DNA of 64,000 nt from contig OZ023273.1 of the NCBI GenBank assembly GCA_964007475.1, forward strand, positions 59,849,834 to 59,913,833. The letters are read 5' to 3'. A program made the position numbers and the translations under genes. Source of the stretch: Hybos culiciformis (Eukaryota > Arthropoda > Insecta > Diptera > Hybotidae). Every line of letters starts with the position of its first letter. Within the stretch, counting starts at the first letter, position 1. The notes under the pieces were generated by a model. It made no database searches, was not told the DNA's origin, and saw nothing but the letters and a program-made list of their open reading frames with translations. Of the stretch, positions 39,012 to 51,119 are shown piece by piece.

Positions 39012-42000
39012 TATTTAAACTGTTCCTTGTAAATAAATAAAAACAACATATTATTAATTAAATTATTTATGGAATTAAAATTTATTTTTATTTCATTATT
39101 TTTAATTCTTGTTTTTTTTTGTTTTTTTTTTTTTTAATAAATACTAAAACATATTTTCTTTTTTTTTTTTCTATATAGAATAATTATATTTACAGCAAAT
39201 TTTATTATTTTAATTAATTAAATTATTTTTAATTCTTATACATATGTATATATATATAGTTAAATTATAATTTTAGTTTTATAAAATATTTTAAAAGTCT
39301 TTCTATATTATTTGTTATTTAAAATGTTAAAGTGTTTTTAATTTATTTTATTTTAATTTTTTTTTTTTTTACAATTAGATAATTACACAATTTTCTATAA
39401 TTAAAAATGTTTTATGCAAAAAAAAAAAAAAATATTTCTTTTTTAATTTTTATAGGGATATACGTTTTTTAGATTTTTTTTTTTTATTTTTATTTTATAA
39501 ATATCGTATATTATATTTAAGTTTAAATTTGTTATTTATTTATAAATTAATTTTTATTTATAAATTAAAATAAAAAAAAAATAAAAATAAAATCTGGTCA
39601 TTCATTATTTATTTATTTATTTGTTTTTTTTTTTACAAAATACACACATTTTTATACATTTTTAGTTATAAATGAGTCTCTGTTTTCACTTTTTTCTTTT
39701 AATTTCTAACTCATTGTATTTATAGTTTTATCTCTATACATTTACATTCTAATTTGTATTTATTTTAATTTTATTTTATGCTAATTATATCTATAATAAT
39801 ATTAATTTTATTCAAAAATACAATTTTATAATTAAAATTCTCTTTTCATTTTTTTTTTTTTTTGAATAAAAACCAAAGTATGTATAATTTAAATCACGCG
39901 TTAAAAAAATTTTATATTTAACAACATTTCTTTTCTACGGATGACGTTATTATTGAGGAAGTCAGGTTAAAGGTTGTGTGAAATTAAACTTTGGAAAAAA
40001 AAAAAAAAAATAAGAAAACTAAAATATGTACTATTCTATGTATAAATTTGAGTGATAATTTGGATTGTATAATTAAATGGAATTATTGTATGATATATAA
40101 TAAAAACAAATAATATATGAAAGTTTTGTAATTTATGTAATACACGGGTACATGTGCTATGCATCCATTGTATTTATAACCAAAAAAAAAATTAATAATC
40201 TACCTTAATGGGTTAAGAAATTAATGTTTGATTGTGAATTGGAAAAATTTGATCCAAAGACAGTTTTAAAAATGATTAGCTATAATATGAGATTTTTTAA
40301 ACGGACCTGAGATACGAAATTGCATTTAATAAAATTAGTTCTATATGAGTACGGAATTGTCGCAAAAAGTATTGAAATGATTTTAACTTCAAAATAAACC
40401 AAAAAAACTCAGCAAAAAAATGCAACATAAAAACGAAAGAGTGTGTTTAAAAGTATTGCACGAATAATAGCGAAAAAAAGATATCTCATTATCGTAAAAG
40501 TAAAAAGGTGTAATACATCAAAATCTTATGTCAAAAATAATATTAAGAATTAAGAGGTTTCGTAAATCAAGTCCAAACAACTAATATATCATCGTGTTGG
40601 AACAAAAACCAATATTTTTAAATGTTTATCCAAGGACAGCAGTCCAACATTATCTTGGTCTAATTTGAAACTAGCTCATTTTTCGAAGAAAAATGATTGA
40701 AAATTTGTCTATACGGACTCTAGAAGAATGGAGTTTAAAAAAGGTTGATATAAATTTTTACAGCTGTTTGAATTTGTCTCATACTTTTTGCGACACTTAA
40801 TTATATCGTTTTATGAACAATAATTACTTGAGAATACTATTATAAGTATACTCTATTCATCAAATCAAAATATTTACGTAAATTAAGATAATATTAAATA
40901 ATGTTTGTTTTGCTTAAACCGCGAAAAATTGAATTCTTGAGTAATTTATATTAAAATTATTTTTCAAAAAATTATTTAAAAAAATATTTTATTCTAAATA
41001 AATTTTTGAAAGTCAATGCACAATTGATTTTATTTCGCATTATATGTAATGTATGTACATACATATATAAATACATTATCGTCGTTCTAAAATTATATCG
41101 ACTTAACTACAAAATTAAAGAACCTGTTTAAGATTAGGTTTATTACATTGCCTTTAATAAAATATTATATCAATGTCAAATTGCGAAAAAAATGTTCAAT
41201 ATTCTACAATCACTGTTTTTAAGGTAATATTTAATTTCTAATTGTGATATTTGCATTTACAACAATATAATTTTTGGCCGACGATATGTGTGTTTATGGT
41301 CAGAGTACATTAGGTTCATACAACGTATATTTTATAAAATTTATTAATTGTATGGAAAATTTGCATCATTTTGACTTTGACAAAATAATTTTCGCTATTT
41401 AAACGCTAATTTACTGTACAAAATAATTTAGAATATCTATTTAAATGTTATCTGTCAAAACAAATTTCAACCAACCTACCTACATACAATTTTGAAAGCT
41501 ATTTTCAATGAAAATGTTATTATTATACCGTTTGAAAAATATAATGACAATTTAAAATACTGTTAGTGAGTTAATTTGTGTAATAAATAAAAGAAACCTT
41601 ATTATGTCAAATATTTTTTAATACATACTGTTGTTACTATTCATTTTTAAGAACGAAACAGAAGAAAATTTTTATAAAAAGATGGTTCTTTTAATCACGG
41701 ATTGATTTAAAAACAATTACTCTTAAAAGAATTTAAATTAACTCAAAATGGTTATAAAATAACACACTTTGAAATTTTAGAGGTATCAAACTTAATCGGA
41801 AACATTGATATTTAAAATTTCAATGAAAAAAAAACCAGTGCACTTTACAAACTCGATGAAGTCCAGATACTGTTTTTGATTAAAGCGCGGAAAATTCTAA
41901 CTATGCAGAAATTTAGAAGTTATATACTCAAATATGTGACAACTAAGAGTTCTTCTTAACTAAAGTTAAATATTATACAAAATTGTTGTCTTAAATTTAG

Positions 42001-42106
42001 AAATAAAAATACAGTAAATTTTCAGCGTATTTTCTTAATATTTTAATCTAGTTCTCGTTAACGTTACTTTGATATCTCGATTCGCATCAGATCCAGGCCA
42101 GCCAAA
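39012..42106. other. Low-complexity AT-rich 3' flank of homeobox gene
   Basis: 39100-39900 is exceptionally simple in sequence (long T runs and TTTATTT-like repeats). 39900-42100 is more complex but has no recognised coding content. It lies immediately downstream of the minus-strand homeobox gene and may include its 3' untranslated region. Confidence 0.5.
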
Positions 42107-42123
42107 TTTATTTCTAATTTATT
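42107..42123 (-). terminator. Candidate polyadenylation signals
   Basis: Two AATAAA hexamers on the minus strand (as TTTATT at 42107-42112 and 42118-42123) lie about 27-43 bases after the homeobox stop codon. In such AT-rich DNA this hexamer is common, and the very short implied 3' UTR makes use uncertain. Confidence 0.25.
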
Positions 42124-42149
42124 CAAATGTGATTTAATTTTTATATAAT

Positions 42150-42291
42150 TTATCCTAAATGCATTAAACTAGGATGAAAATATCCCATATACAATTGAGC
42201 TCCAGGTCCGCCACGACCTAAAGCTGCCATTTTAATTTTTTCTATTTCTGCCTCTTGAAGTCGTTTTGCTTTGGCTCGTCTGTTTTGAAAC
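42150..42291 (-). CDS. msh/Drop (Msx-class) homeobox, terminal coding exon
   Basis: This exon completes a homeodomain transcription factor. It contributes the last base of the Trp48 codon, then FQNRRAKAKRLQ (homeodomain 49-60), including Phe49, Gln50, Asn51, Arg52 and Arg53 of recognition helix 3 that contact TAAT-type DNA sites. After the domain come EAEIEKIKMAALGRG and a tail ending GYFHPSLMHLG before TAA (42150-42152). The helix 3 wording and both tail motifs are, from memory, characteristic of insect msh/Drop proteins, nuclear repressors that pattern dorsal neuroectoderm and muscle. The acceptor is TTTAACAG just upstream (42292 onward on the plus strand). The exon is 142 bases, one base plus 47 codons, and joins in frame to 42489-42681. 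The frame is intact and a working gene is likely. Confidence 0.95.
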
Positions 42292-42488
42292 CTGTTAAAT
42301 AAAAACAAAAACATTATTCAAAAATGACGAATAATTAAAAGCAAAGAAAAAGTGGAATTCAAATACATGTATTAACATTAGAAATTAGATGCATGTTCAT
42401 GCTGCCAAAAAAGGTTTGAATAATTAGATCGTAGGAGTCATAAAAAAAATATATATATATATATACATTTAAATATTCATATTCTTAC
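42292..42488 (-). other. Intron within homeobox
   Basis: A 197-base intron, read on the minus strand from GTAAGAAT to TTTAACAG. It interrupts the Trp48 codon after its second base (TG|G), so the homeodomain is split between helix 3 residues 48 and 49. It includes an (AT)n run at about 42450-42465. The frame is kept exactly across the junction, which supports the borders. Confidence 0.92.
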
Positions 42489-42681
42489 CAAATCTTTACT
42501 TGTGTTTCGGTCAGTCTCAAGGATGATGAAAATTCAGCACGTTCAGCTATGCTTAAATATTGTTTTTCTCGAAACTTTTTTTCTAATGATAATAACTGTT
42601 GTGTTGTGAATGGTGTTCTTGGTTTTCTATTAGGCTTATGCTTTCTTAAATTACATTTTATACGAGGTGGATCATTTCCAT
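42489..42681 (-). CDS. msh/Drop (Msx-class) homeobox, penultimate coding exon
   Basis: A 193-base exon encoding two bases of a split codon, 63 codons, and the first two bases of Trp48. It begins (D)[16 protein letters not shown]. The homeodomain starts at [20 protein letters not shown] (homeodomain 1-20) and continues through [18 protein letters not shown] and [10 protein letters not shown] (48). Conserved core residues Leu16, Phe20 and Trp48 are present, and the [10 protein letters not shown] arm and [14 protein letters not shown] segment are Msx-class hallmarks. The acceptor ATTTTTTTTCAG lies directly upstream, so at least one further 5' coding exon must end in phase 1. None was recognised between 42685 and 64000. 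The intron just before the homeodomain is in the place known for Msx genes. The protein is therefore partial here. Confidence 0.95.
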
Positions 42682-45600
42682 CTGAAAAAAAATAAAAAAA
42701 TATTTACATAAAAATAGAAGTTAGGAATTTAAAATAATACGGTAATAAGAACAAAAATTAAGATAAAATCGCCGTCGGTCGATATTTATACCTTCGCAGA
42801 CTCAATATCGAAAATAATAGTAGGTCATTTAGTTTTCTCCAAGGCAAATGCTGATCGTGTAATAATGATCATATAGTGTTTAAGTATAATTACCGACTAT
42901 TGAACTTATAGGAATGTGCTTGTGAAATTGGTGATCGACTTTTCTTTAAAGTTTAAAGTTTCAATTTACCAAAACTCATCTTAGTTTTAGCAAATCATAT
43001 TTTTTTATAGTTAACAATAACTATTATAGGTTAAAAATCAGAAAAATCGCGATTTTAAAAACAGAGAACAGATAACCTTTTTATAATAGATAGATATTAT
43101 TGAGACACCTCTAGTGCAACTCTTAACTTTATTGGAGTTTTTTATTTCATGCGAGAGCTATATTTGCGCACACCATGACTTTATAAGATAATTAATTTCT
43201 AAGTTTTTTTGATTCTATTTTAATTGGTTTTATGAGAGGACTATAACGCGTTTTGATATTCCGTCATCATTTTGATATGTATTTTGATTTGTACTCTGAA
43301 ATTTTTTCTTTTTTTTTTTTTAAAGTGATGAAACAGACTTGTTTATTTTACACTTCTTGTTTTGACCATAAATGATGACATATTAAAGTGAAAAAAAAAC
43401 TAAAAGAAAATTCTCTTATTAATTAAAATTTGCGAATACCCGGTACTGTAATTATTATTATTATTATTATTATTTTTAATCTTTAAATGAAAAACATATT
43501 TGTAATTAAAATTTAAACACTTTCCTTTTATAATTTATTATTACAAATAAGAATATATATATATAAAAACATATAATTAAATATAAGTATGAAAAAAATT
43601 TAAAATTTTAACTATTTTTCTCTTTTATGGAATAGTTTTTGCAATTAAAGGGAAATCTAGGTGGTTTGGAAAAAAATAAAAAAAAAATAAACAACAAACG
43701 TAAAACCAACAATCAAAATTGAATTCATTGACCATTTCAAGTCATAAAACATATTTTAATGTTTGTGTTATAAAATTTTTGTTGTTTTTTTTTTAGAAAA
43801 TATGTGTGCACTTCGTACCTAAGTATGTAATTCATTTTTTTTTTCTTTTTTGAAACACACTTTAAGTTGTTAAACATAAAAAAAAAAAAACAACTAAGAA
43901 TCTGATAGTTTTTGTTTTTTTATTTTCAATTTTTAGTTAAAATTATTTGCGTGAAACATAAAATAAAAAATATATTAATGGGACCTTAGAAGAGCTTAAT
44001 TTCACTTTAATACTAAAAATAATAATAATAAAAAAAAAAATTTATTAAATAATTTTCTCAGATTCGAAATTCTGTATTTTGTGTCCTAAATGTAAATAGG
44101 TGTGAAAAATCTAATTAACTTTATTTGTCAGGTGTGACAGACCACCAACTAATATTATTGTTATTATTATTGTTATATTTGAGGGATAATTTTGAGTGGA
44201 TTCATTGAAGCAATAAATATAAAAATATTTGTAATTTTTCATTTTATTAGTTTAATAATGATTTCTATAAATACTTCAAGAATTTTAAGTTAATAATATT
44301 TATAATTTAATCATCTGTTTAGTCATAAAAAGTGGCAGAAACAATTTCTATTAGCATTATACATATATAGTTTGTATACAATAAAAACTATTTCTTTTTT
44401 GAATCGAAAAACCGCTTTTTTTAATAATTGTAGAGAATTAAATTTTTCTTAAAATTTAAATATTTTGAATTATAATTGAGGATAGATTTCTTGTTCACAA
44501 CTTACTTGCGGTTCCACTCATCGCTAACCTCTAAATTCTAGATACACAGTCTATTTTACATAAAGAAGTAAATTAAACAATTAAAATTCAATAATTTATA
44601 GGATTAAGTTATATTTCGAAGTATACACTAGATATACAAAGTAGTGGTATTCAGGGGGTACGGTGCAGGAAGGCGCGGTATAGCACTTGTTAAAATTTTC
44701 AAAGTTTTCCGTACATGTTGATAATTTATTTTTAGCGTAAGAAAACCACTTTTGAGCTAATGCCAGATATACGTAGATGGCATATATGTAGAAACTGAAA
44801 ATAATCCGAATAGCTAAAACAATTTTCAACCTAGTTGATGCTAATTCTGCCGAATCAAGAGGATTCAACACAATGGGTAACATTCTCGATATATGAATAA
44901 GACGCTTGTCAAATATGAAATCATAATCATCATAGGTACATCATGTGTCAAGTGATACACATTCAAAGAAGCAATCCCTGACGGTTGATAGAAATATCGA
45001 ATATCACACTGGAAATACACATATTACATATTTCTTTTTATATCTTAATTTCAAATTGAAAAAAAAAAAAAAAAAAACAAATAAAACTAGTCATTTAATC
45101 TTTTACAACATACGGTGTAAATATTTTAGTGATATTTATAAATATACATAATTTATCTAATTTAACAAATTGCCATAAATTATTAATAAAAATTTTTTTT
45201 TTATTATTCCTGCAAAAAAAAAGACTGTATATAATTATTTTTTTTGCCTATCTTGAATTATATAAAAAAAAATCTAAAAACGAAAACAAGATCACAGAAC
45301 AATATAATATTTAAGGAATGAGATAATAGAAACAAAAATAAATAAATTAGTGATTAAGCTATTATGACGGGCAAATAAAATGATAAGATTTGAGCTAAAA
45401 ATTAAAAAAAAACAGAATGTAAATAGAAGTTGTTAAATCAATCCGTTGATAAATAAAGTAAATAGTTTGGTTTTCATAATGGGAATAAGGACATGCACCA
45501 GGTGTCTATTAAGATCCTTCGATTATATACCGAATTGTTTGATTACATTACCGATCCAATAGTTCCCGGTTATTTGATTGGCCACAAAAAAAAATTCCCG

Positions 45601-48600
45601 AATTCTGTTAACCCTTAAAAGCAATCAGAATAGAATCCTATTCGAAAGTTCGTATTTGTTATGATAGATATTCTTAATCGAATAGAAACGTAGGTAGGAT
45701 AATAAAAGTACAATTATCCCATACCACAATTAGCATAAAATAAAGTTTTTATTAATCTATAATTAATTTCGAATTATACGTTACATTTCTATTACACAGT
45801 CAAATGTGCTAAGCTAAACAATATAATCTTTGAAATTAAAACTTAAAAAAGATCTGATAAATCTACGATTTCCTAAGAAAGTTGTGCCGAAAGACTACGA
45901 ACTTTTTTATTTGATAAAGAATTCACAAATTTCATATTTTCTGTTTGAAAAAGAGTTCCGTCACCGTAAAGAACGATCCATCAACGTTTATTATCGTTAT
46001 GAGATAAGTAACGTTAATGCACACCGCTTTCAAGAAAACCAACATATCTAATTGTATTATAACAAGCAAGGTTTTATTGACGCTATCCACCGATATATTA
46101 CGACCGCTATATGACGACAATGCTTTGTTTGGAAGCAATAGCTTAACAGAGCCTCTTTTTGTCTGTTTTTTTGGGGCCGTCAGCTTACCCTCTATATGTT
46201 TAAGTCGGTAGGTAGATAACCGAAACAAGTTTAAATTTCTTAAATGATTTGGCATCAGGTGTTAACGAAATATAAATAAATCACTCTATAGGTGTGTTTA
46301 TTTATTTATATTTTTTAAATTCCCGACGGAAAATCACGTACTGATTTCTCAATAAAGTTTAAGTTTCTGTTCCGCGTTTTCATTAATGCTAAATATTTTT
46401 TTTTTTTCAATTTTGATTAGTATTTTAATGACATTATGTTTTTTTTTAAATTCTTTAATTATATAAAACAATTATTATAAAATTAATTTCATTTTAATTG
46501 ATTTTTGTTCTTCTTGATATTTTTTTTATAATAATTTATTTTATTTTATTTTTTTTTTTTCATAAAAATAATCTTCGAGACGAAATAAATTGAAAAAAAT
46601 TCCGAGCTAATTATTTATTTATTATTTCATTTTTTTTTTTTGCTATAAATTTTTTAACAGCAGAGACAACTACAGAACTACTATATATACAATATACATA
46701 CATATATTTTTATTATTGGATTAATTAAAATAATGACATTTTTTTATAATAATAATAAATTTACAATAATTAATTATTTTTATTGTTATATTTTTATGGG
46801 CGATTAAAAAGTCTTATATTTTATATTTTTTAAATGTTTCGATGAAATTAAAGTTTGTATAGGCATAAAAATCAGAATTTTATATAAAATATATATGGAT
46901 TAATTAAATCATCACATTATGTATATTTTAAATTGTTAATAATTAATAAATATTATTGCAAGTCGACTTTAACATACAAATTATTGAAAAAATAAATAAA
47001 AATAAAGTAAATATTTTAAAATTATTAAAAATTGTGATAGATTTTTTGATTTTCCTAGAAAATGCGTGTTCACAAATTAGCTAACTATTTATCTTTAAAA
47101 AAAATAAAATCATCAATCAATGATTTCATTACTATCATAAATAATATATTACCAAATATAATTTAAAGAAATTTAAAATGCGCTCTCTAGATCTAAGTAG
47201 AATAGTACAGTAAATGTAAATATGAGTCGCTGTAAACGACAGTTACTTATAAATAAATATATGTTTTTGATGATTTTAAAAATATTTCGATTCGACTTCG
47301 CTACGGCGACTCACAGTAACAAAACTGATTAGGCCGAACCGAACCGTCATTATGTTTCTAAATCATGAAATTATTTCCTTCTAATGAGTTTTTTATATGC
47401 TTTATATTTTGTTATCTGCATTTTGACGATTTTCTGATTAAGGTTTTTTTAGTCTTATTTGCCAAAAAGTGAAAAATCACTTCCGACAATTCGTCAGATG
47501 AGCGACGATATATATGCTCCAATAAATTAAAAATAACTTTAGTCTATAGTACTATATACTACTTTTTCAGGTAAATAAAAAAAAATTAATTTAAAACAAC
47601 GTTTTTTTTTTATTGAATAATGTAAACTTCCAGTTTAGCCGCGAAGTTATCTCTCTAAAAAAAAATTTGATAATAAAAATTATTTTAACTTAAAATAATG
47701 TCAAATTATAATACTTCCATTAAAAAAAACAAATATACATGTTTTATGTTGTATAGTTATGAGTATGACATTATTATTAACAGTGAAAATAAAATTATTA
47801 TTATTTTAATAATATTTTTAAACATAATTTTACCATAAAATATCAGCAACCGAAGCGACGGTAGATATTTGTGACTTTTTTTTTAAAAGGCATTTTAAAA
47901 TGCATTTAAAATAATTGTTGAACATCTTCAATACTTTATAATATGAAAATATGATACTTAAATTTTAAATTTCAAAAATTGAGCACCGTATTTTGAAATT
48001 TAATTTTAACAACAAATAAGTATATAATTTTAGTTACAGTAATAAAAATATTTATATTGTATAAAGTTTATGTAAATAATTTAGTGATCAGGCAGCCGCC
48101 TGTATAAATTTCCAATATAAGGTAAAGTAGTCGCCTAAAGAAATTTTAATAGTTTAATAAAAAAATCATAAAAACCTACACTGAAAAACTAAACTCCGTG
48201 GAAAATTAGCTATATACATTGTAGCACAAGATTATAATTATAAAATTGTGTATTTCTTTGGCAGTATTAAATGAATTGTATAGCAAAAACTACTACTCCA
48301 ATAGTTTTAATTGTTTTTTGTAGCGAAAATAAAATCAAAAATTTTTAGAATGAAAATTGCTACAATCATAAGAACATAACGTGCTATTTTTCCTCGTTAT
48401 AACGAATATCTAATCTTGCTAAAGTCATCTACTATTTCGATTTGACATCTATGTATTGTACGTAGCGATAAATATGCACCAAAATTAAAGCAACTGTAGC
48501 TTTGTTTTTTTTTCAGTGCATATAGTAGAATTAGATATAGAATAATGATTTTTGATTTATAATTAAAATTACAAAATGGGAAATTATCTATTGCAAAATC

Positions 48601-49607
48601 AGGGTCATACAGATATTAAAAATGTCATATTCGCAACAATTTATAATTTAGTTTTATCTCATAAACGAAAATAACTCCCATTTTAAAATATATAAGTGAA
48701 CTTATGGATATATTTGTTTTTTTTATTTATTTATTAAATACTATGTTTACAATAGTATATCCCAATATATACTTTTAAGTTAAATTTTTATAAATACTTT
48801 TAACAGTCACATTAATGAACCATAAATGATGTTTTGAAAATAAGATAAATAGTTGTAACTTTATATGTTTTCTTAAAATACAACAAAAAAAAACTCGAAA
48901 TACTTAATAATAATTAAAATTGCTAATTGAAAATAAATTATTTCATTATTAATTAAAGATTACTTGTTTAGGATAAAAACATGGATCTTGTTATATTGAA
49001 GAAAAGTTGCCGACATATATATTATTTTTTAATTAATTTACCAATTATGGTTAAATTACATGAATGCTAATTATTTATAAATTAATTACAACATTTACGT
49101 AATAAAATGTAATCTGAATTATATTTTGTTGTTTTTGAAGATAAGTTGCAATTGCAAATACGGTGTATACATTTCAAATATGGTTCACATTTCAAGCCCA
49201 TTTCAAGTGAAGAACATGAATAAATTACTTAATCCCATAAATTGGAATATATGGATTACACATCTAATATATGAGATTATTATTTTTTTTATAAAGTCAT
49301 TACAGAGTAGTCGATTCAATAATATTATTGATATTGGTAGTTTAGAAGAATAATAACGATAGGATAACATTTTTTTGTAGTTGTATAATAGTTAAACTTA
49401 ATATCCCAATATTCTGATAACTTCAATATCTCAAATTGAAGAATTTAACCAAGAACTTAAAAAAATATTGAAAAACTAATTATTATACTTTAACTCTTTT
49501 TTAAAAATCAAGAGATTAGTTATAATTCATTGGATACTCCATGTCTATGTTGTTTCGGCACTAACTTTTAAAGACCAACGAAAATAATTGAATGTGATAT
49601 AAAATTG
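42682..49607. other. Probable long upstream intron or 5' flank of msh
   Basis: This lies upstream of the acceptor on the gene's strand, and no first exon was recognised. A 95-codon minus-strand frame (44596-44883) and overlapping frames on both strands (45830-46255) are more complex than background but match nothing I know. 46380-46640 is simple A/T sequence. Enhancer elements would be expected here, but none can be shown. Confidence 0.45.
43451..43475. repeat. (ATT)n microsatellite
   Basis: About eight uninterrupted ATT units, lying in the presumed upstream intron of the homeobox gene. Confidence 0.8.
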
Positions 49608-50097
49608 TACACGGTTAGGGATCGCAATACCGGGATCCCGGGATACCGGGATCCCGGTATTTCGGAAAAAAACCAATGAAAATCAATACCGGTATTATAT
49701 TTGTCAAAACCGGTATTTCGGTATTTAAATTTTTTTCTGAGGATTTATTATTCAATATTTTTTGATATTTTTAGTAGATTGTTTTTTATAATTACAAACA
49801 AGTGCGGTTACTAACAAAATAAAAGTTTTAAGAACCCTCGACGTGAAATTGTGTTTTCTATTTTTGCAGTTTTTTTTTGTTTTATTTAAAAGAAAATAAA
49901 GGGCCGTGAAAAATGCGACAAAAATGGTACGAAAAACACCTCTACCAGAAAATCACAAAACTATATTTGAATTTTATTTCTGTGCAGAAACTGTAATTTA
50001 TCAAAAAAATTAAAAATTTGTTAGAAATAAATGAAATTAATTAAAAATTGTTTAGAAAATTAAAGAAATTCAAAATTTCACGTCACCAGCCCTGGAG

Positions 50098-50232
50098 AGT
50101 GGTATTTTAGCTTTATTTCTGCGTTTGAGATTTTTTATTATCTTTTTGCTTTACTTCAGAATCTAAGCAAATATGTTCAAGTATTTTAAAGGCTCATTTG
50201 GGCCAAAGAACTCAAAATATTCGCCTCGCCTA
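50098..50232. mobile_element. Possible small insertion within the hAT element
   Basis: This 135-base segment is bounded by exact eight-base copies of CCCTGGAG (50090-50097 and 50233-50240), the length of a hAT duplication. Its ends, AGTGGTATTTT and (reverse complement) TAGGCGAGGCGAATATTTT, are only loosely inverted. It could be a very short, decayed hAT derivative, or the repeat could be chance. Confidence 0.45.
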
Positions 50233-50261
50233 CCCTGGAGCCAGTTATATACTCTCTAACA

Positions 50262-50741
50262 CGGCGATGTGCAACCTGCGGCTCATGAGCCGCATGAGGC
50301 TCATTTGATTTTTATCTGCGGCTCACATCAATGTTTTGATTTACGTAATATGTGGCTCTTTTTTGTACAAAAAGAACTATTGTTTTGCTTTAATTGTTAA
50401 AAAATGTTTATTAGCTGGCAATGATTTGTTTGTTAAATATAAACTTGGAACATCAACTAGAACAAAAATTGCACCTGATTTGAATAAATTGAGCCAAAGC
50501 AAAAACACTCAAATTTCTCATTAACTTTTATTTATTTTTTTATTTTTTGTAGATTTATTTCTTTTATATTTTATTATGTTTTATGTTGCAATTTTTAATT
50601 AAATTACTAGTACAAATTCTGAATTAAATCAAAACCAATAAACCATTATTATTTTATTCATTCGTTTTTTTATATGTGGCTCATGCCGAGGTACGAAATT
50701 TATTCAGTGGCTCTGGCACGCAATTGAGTTGCACATGCCTG
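50262..50741. mobile_element. 480-base hAT element nested in another hAT
   Basis: The ends CGGCGATGTGCAACCTGCGG and (reverse complement of the right) CAGGCATGTGCAACTCAATT are terminal inverted repeats. They are flanked by an exact eight-base duplication CTCTAACA (50254-50261 and 50742-50749). Next to the left end lies GGCTCATGAGCC, a subterminal palindrome, and the right side has more GTGGCTC motifs. The 62-codon open frame at 50336-50524 shows no transposase motif, so the element is non-autonomous. It must be younger than the element at 49616-51111 that it interrupts. Confidence 0.92.
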
Positions 50742-51119
50742 CTCTAACATATCAAAAAATCACATCAGTCGAGATTGTATTAACTCTAGAATCAAAGCAA
50801 AACCAAGACCCATTTTCCGCACCGAGGGTTGTGTGTAGTTGCATTTGTATTTACTTAAATATTTTAACAATTCTGCTGATTTAGTGTGAAAGTATTTTTT
50901 TTAAATTATTGGAGGTTGCAATTAGCAGTGGGTATGTTTTTTATTAATTAAATAATTTTTGTTTCATTTTTATAATAATTATTATAGGTATTTTTTATTT
51001 TGAGAAATATTATTTTTTGGAATACCGGTATTAAAACCGGGATCCCGGTATCAGTAAAGTTCAATACCGAAATACCGGTATTGGTTTTTTTGCTTTTTTT
51101 GCAATCCCTATACACGGTA

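Larger units (their letters stand above)
49616..51111. mobile_element. 1.5-kb hAT element carrying nested insertions
   Basis: The ends TAGGGATCGCAATACCGG and (reverse complement of the right) TAGGGATTGCAAAAAAAGC are inverted repeats. They are flanked by an exact eight-base duplication TACACGGT (49608-49615 and 51112-51119). The subterminal regions on both sides are studded with ATACCGGTAT and GGGATCCCGG motifs, which may be transposase binding sites. No transposase is encoded. A second hAT copy (50262-50741) and perhaps a third short insertion (50098-50232) interrupt it, so the original element was under 0.9 kb. The intact duplication argues against heavy decay. Confidence 0.93.

Noticed and set aside
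44655..44667. TACGGTGCAGGA shared with the 25878 element
   Set aside because: A single 12-base match is expected several times by chance in 64 kb, and no flanking similarity was seen.
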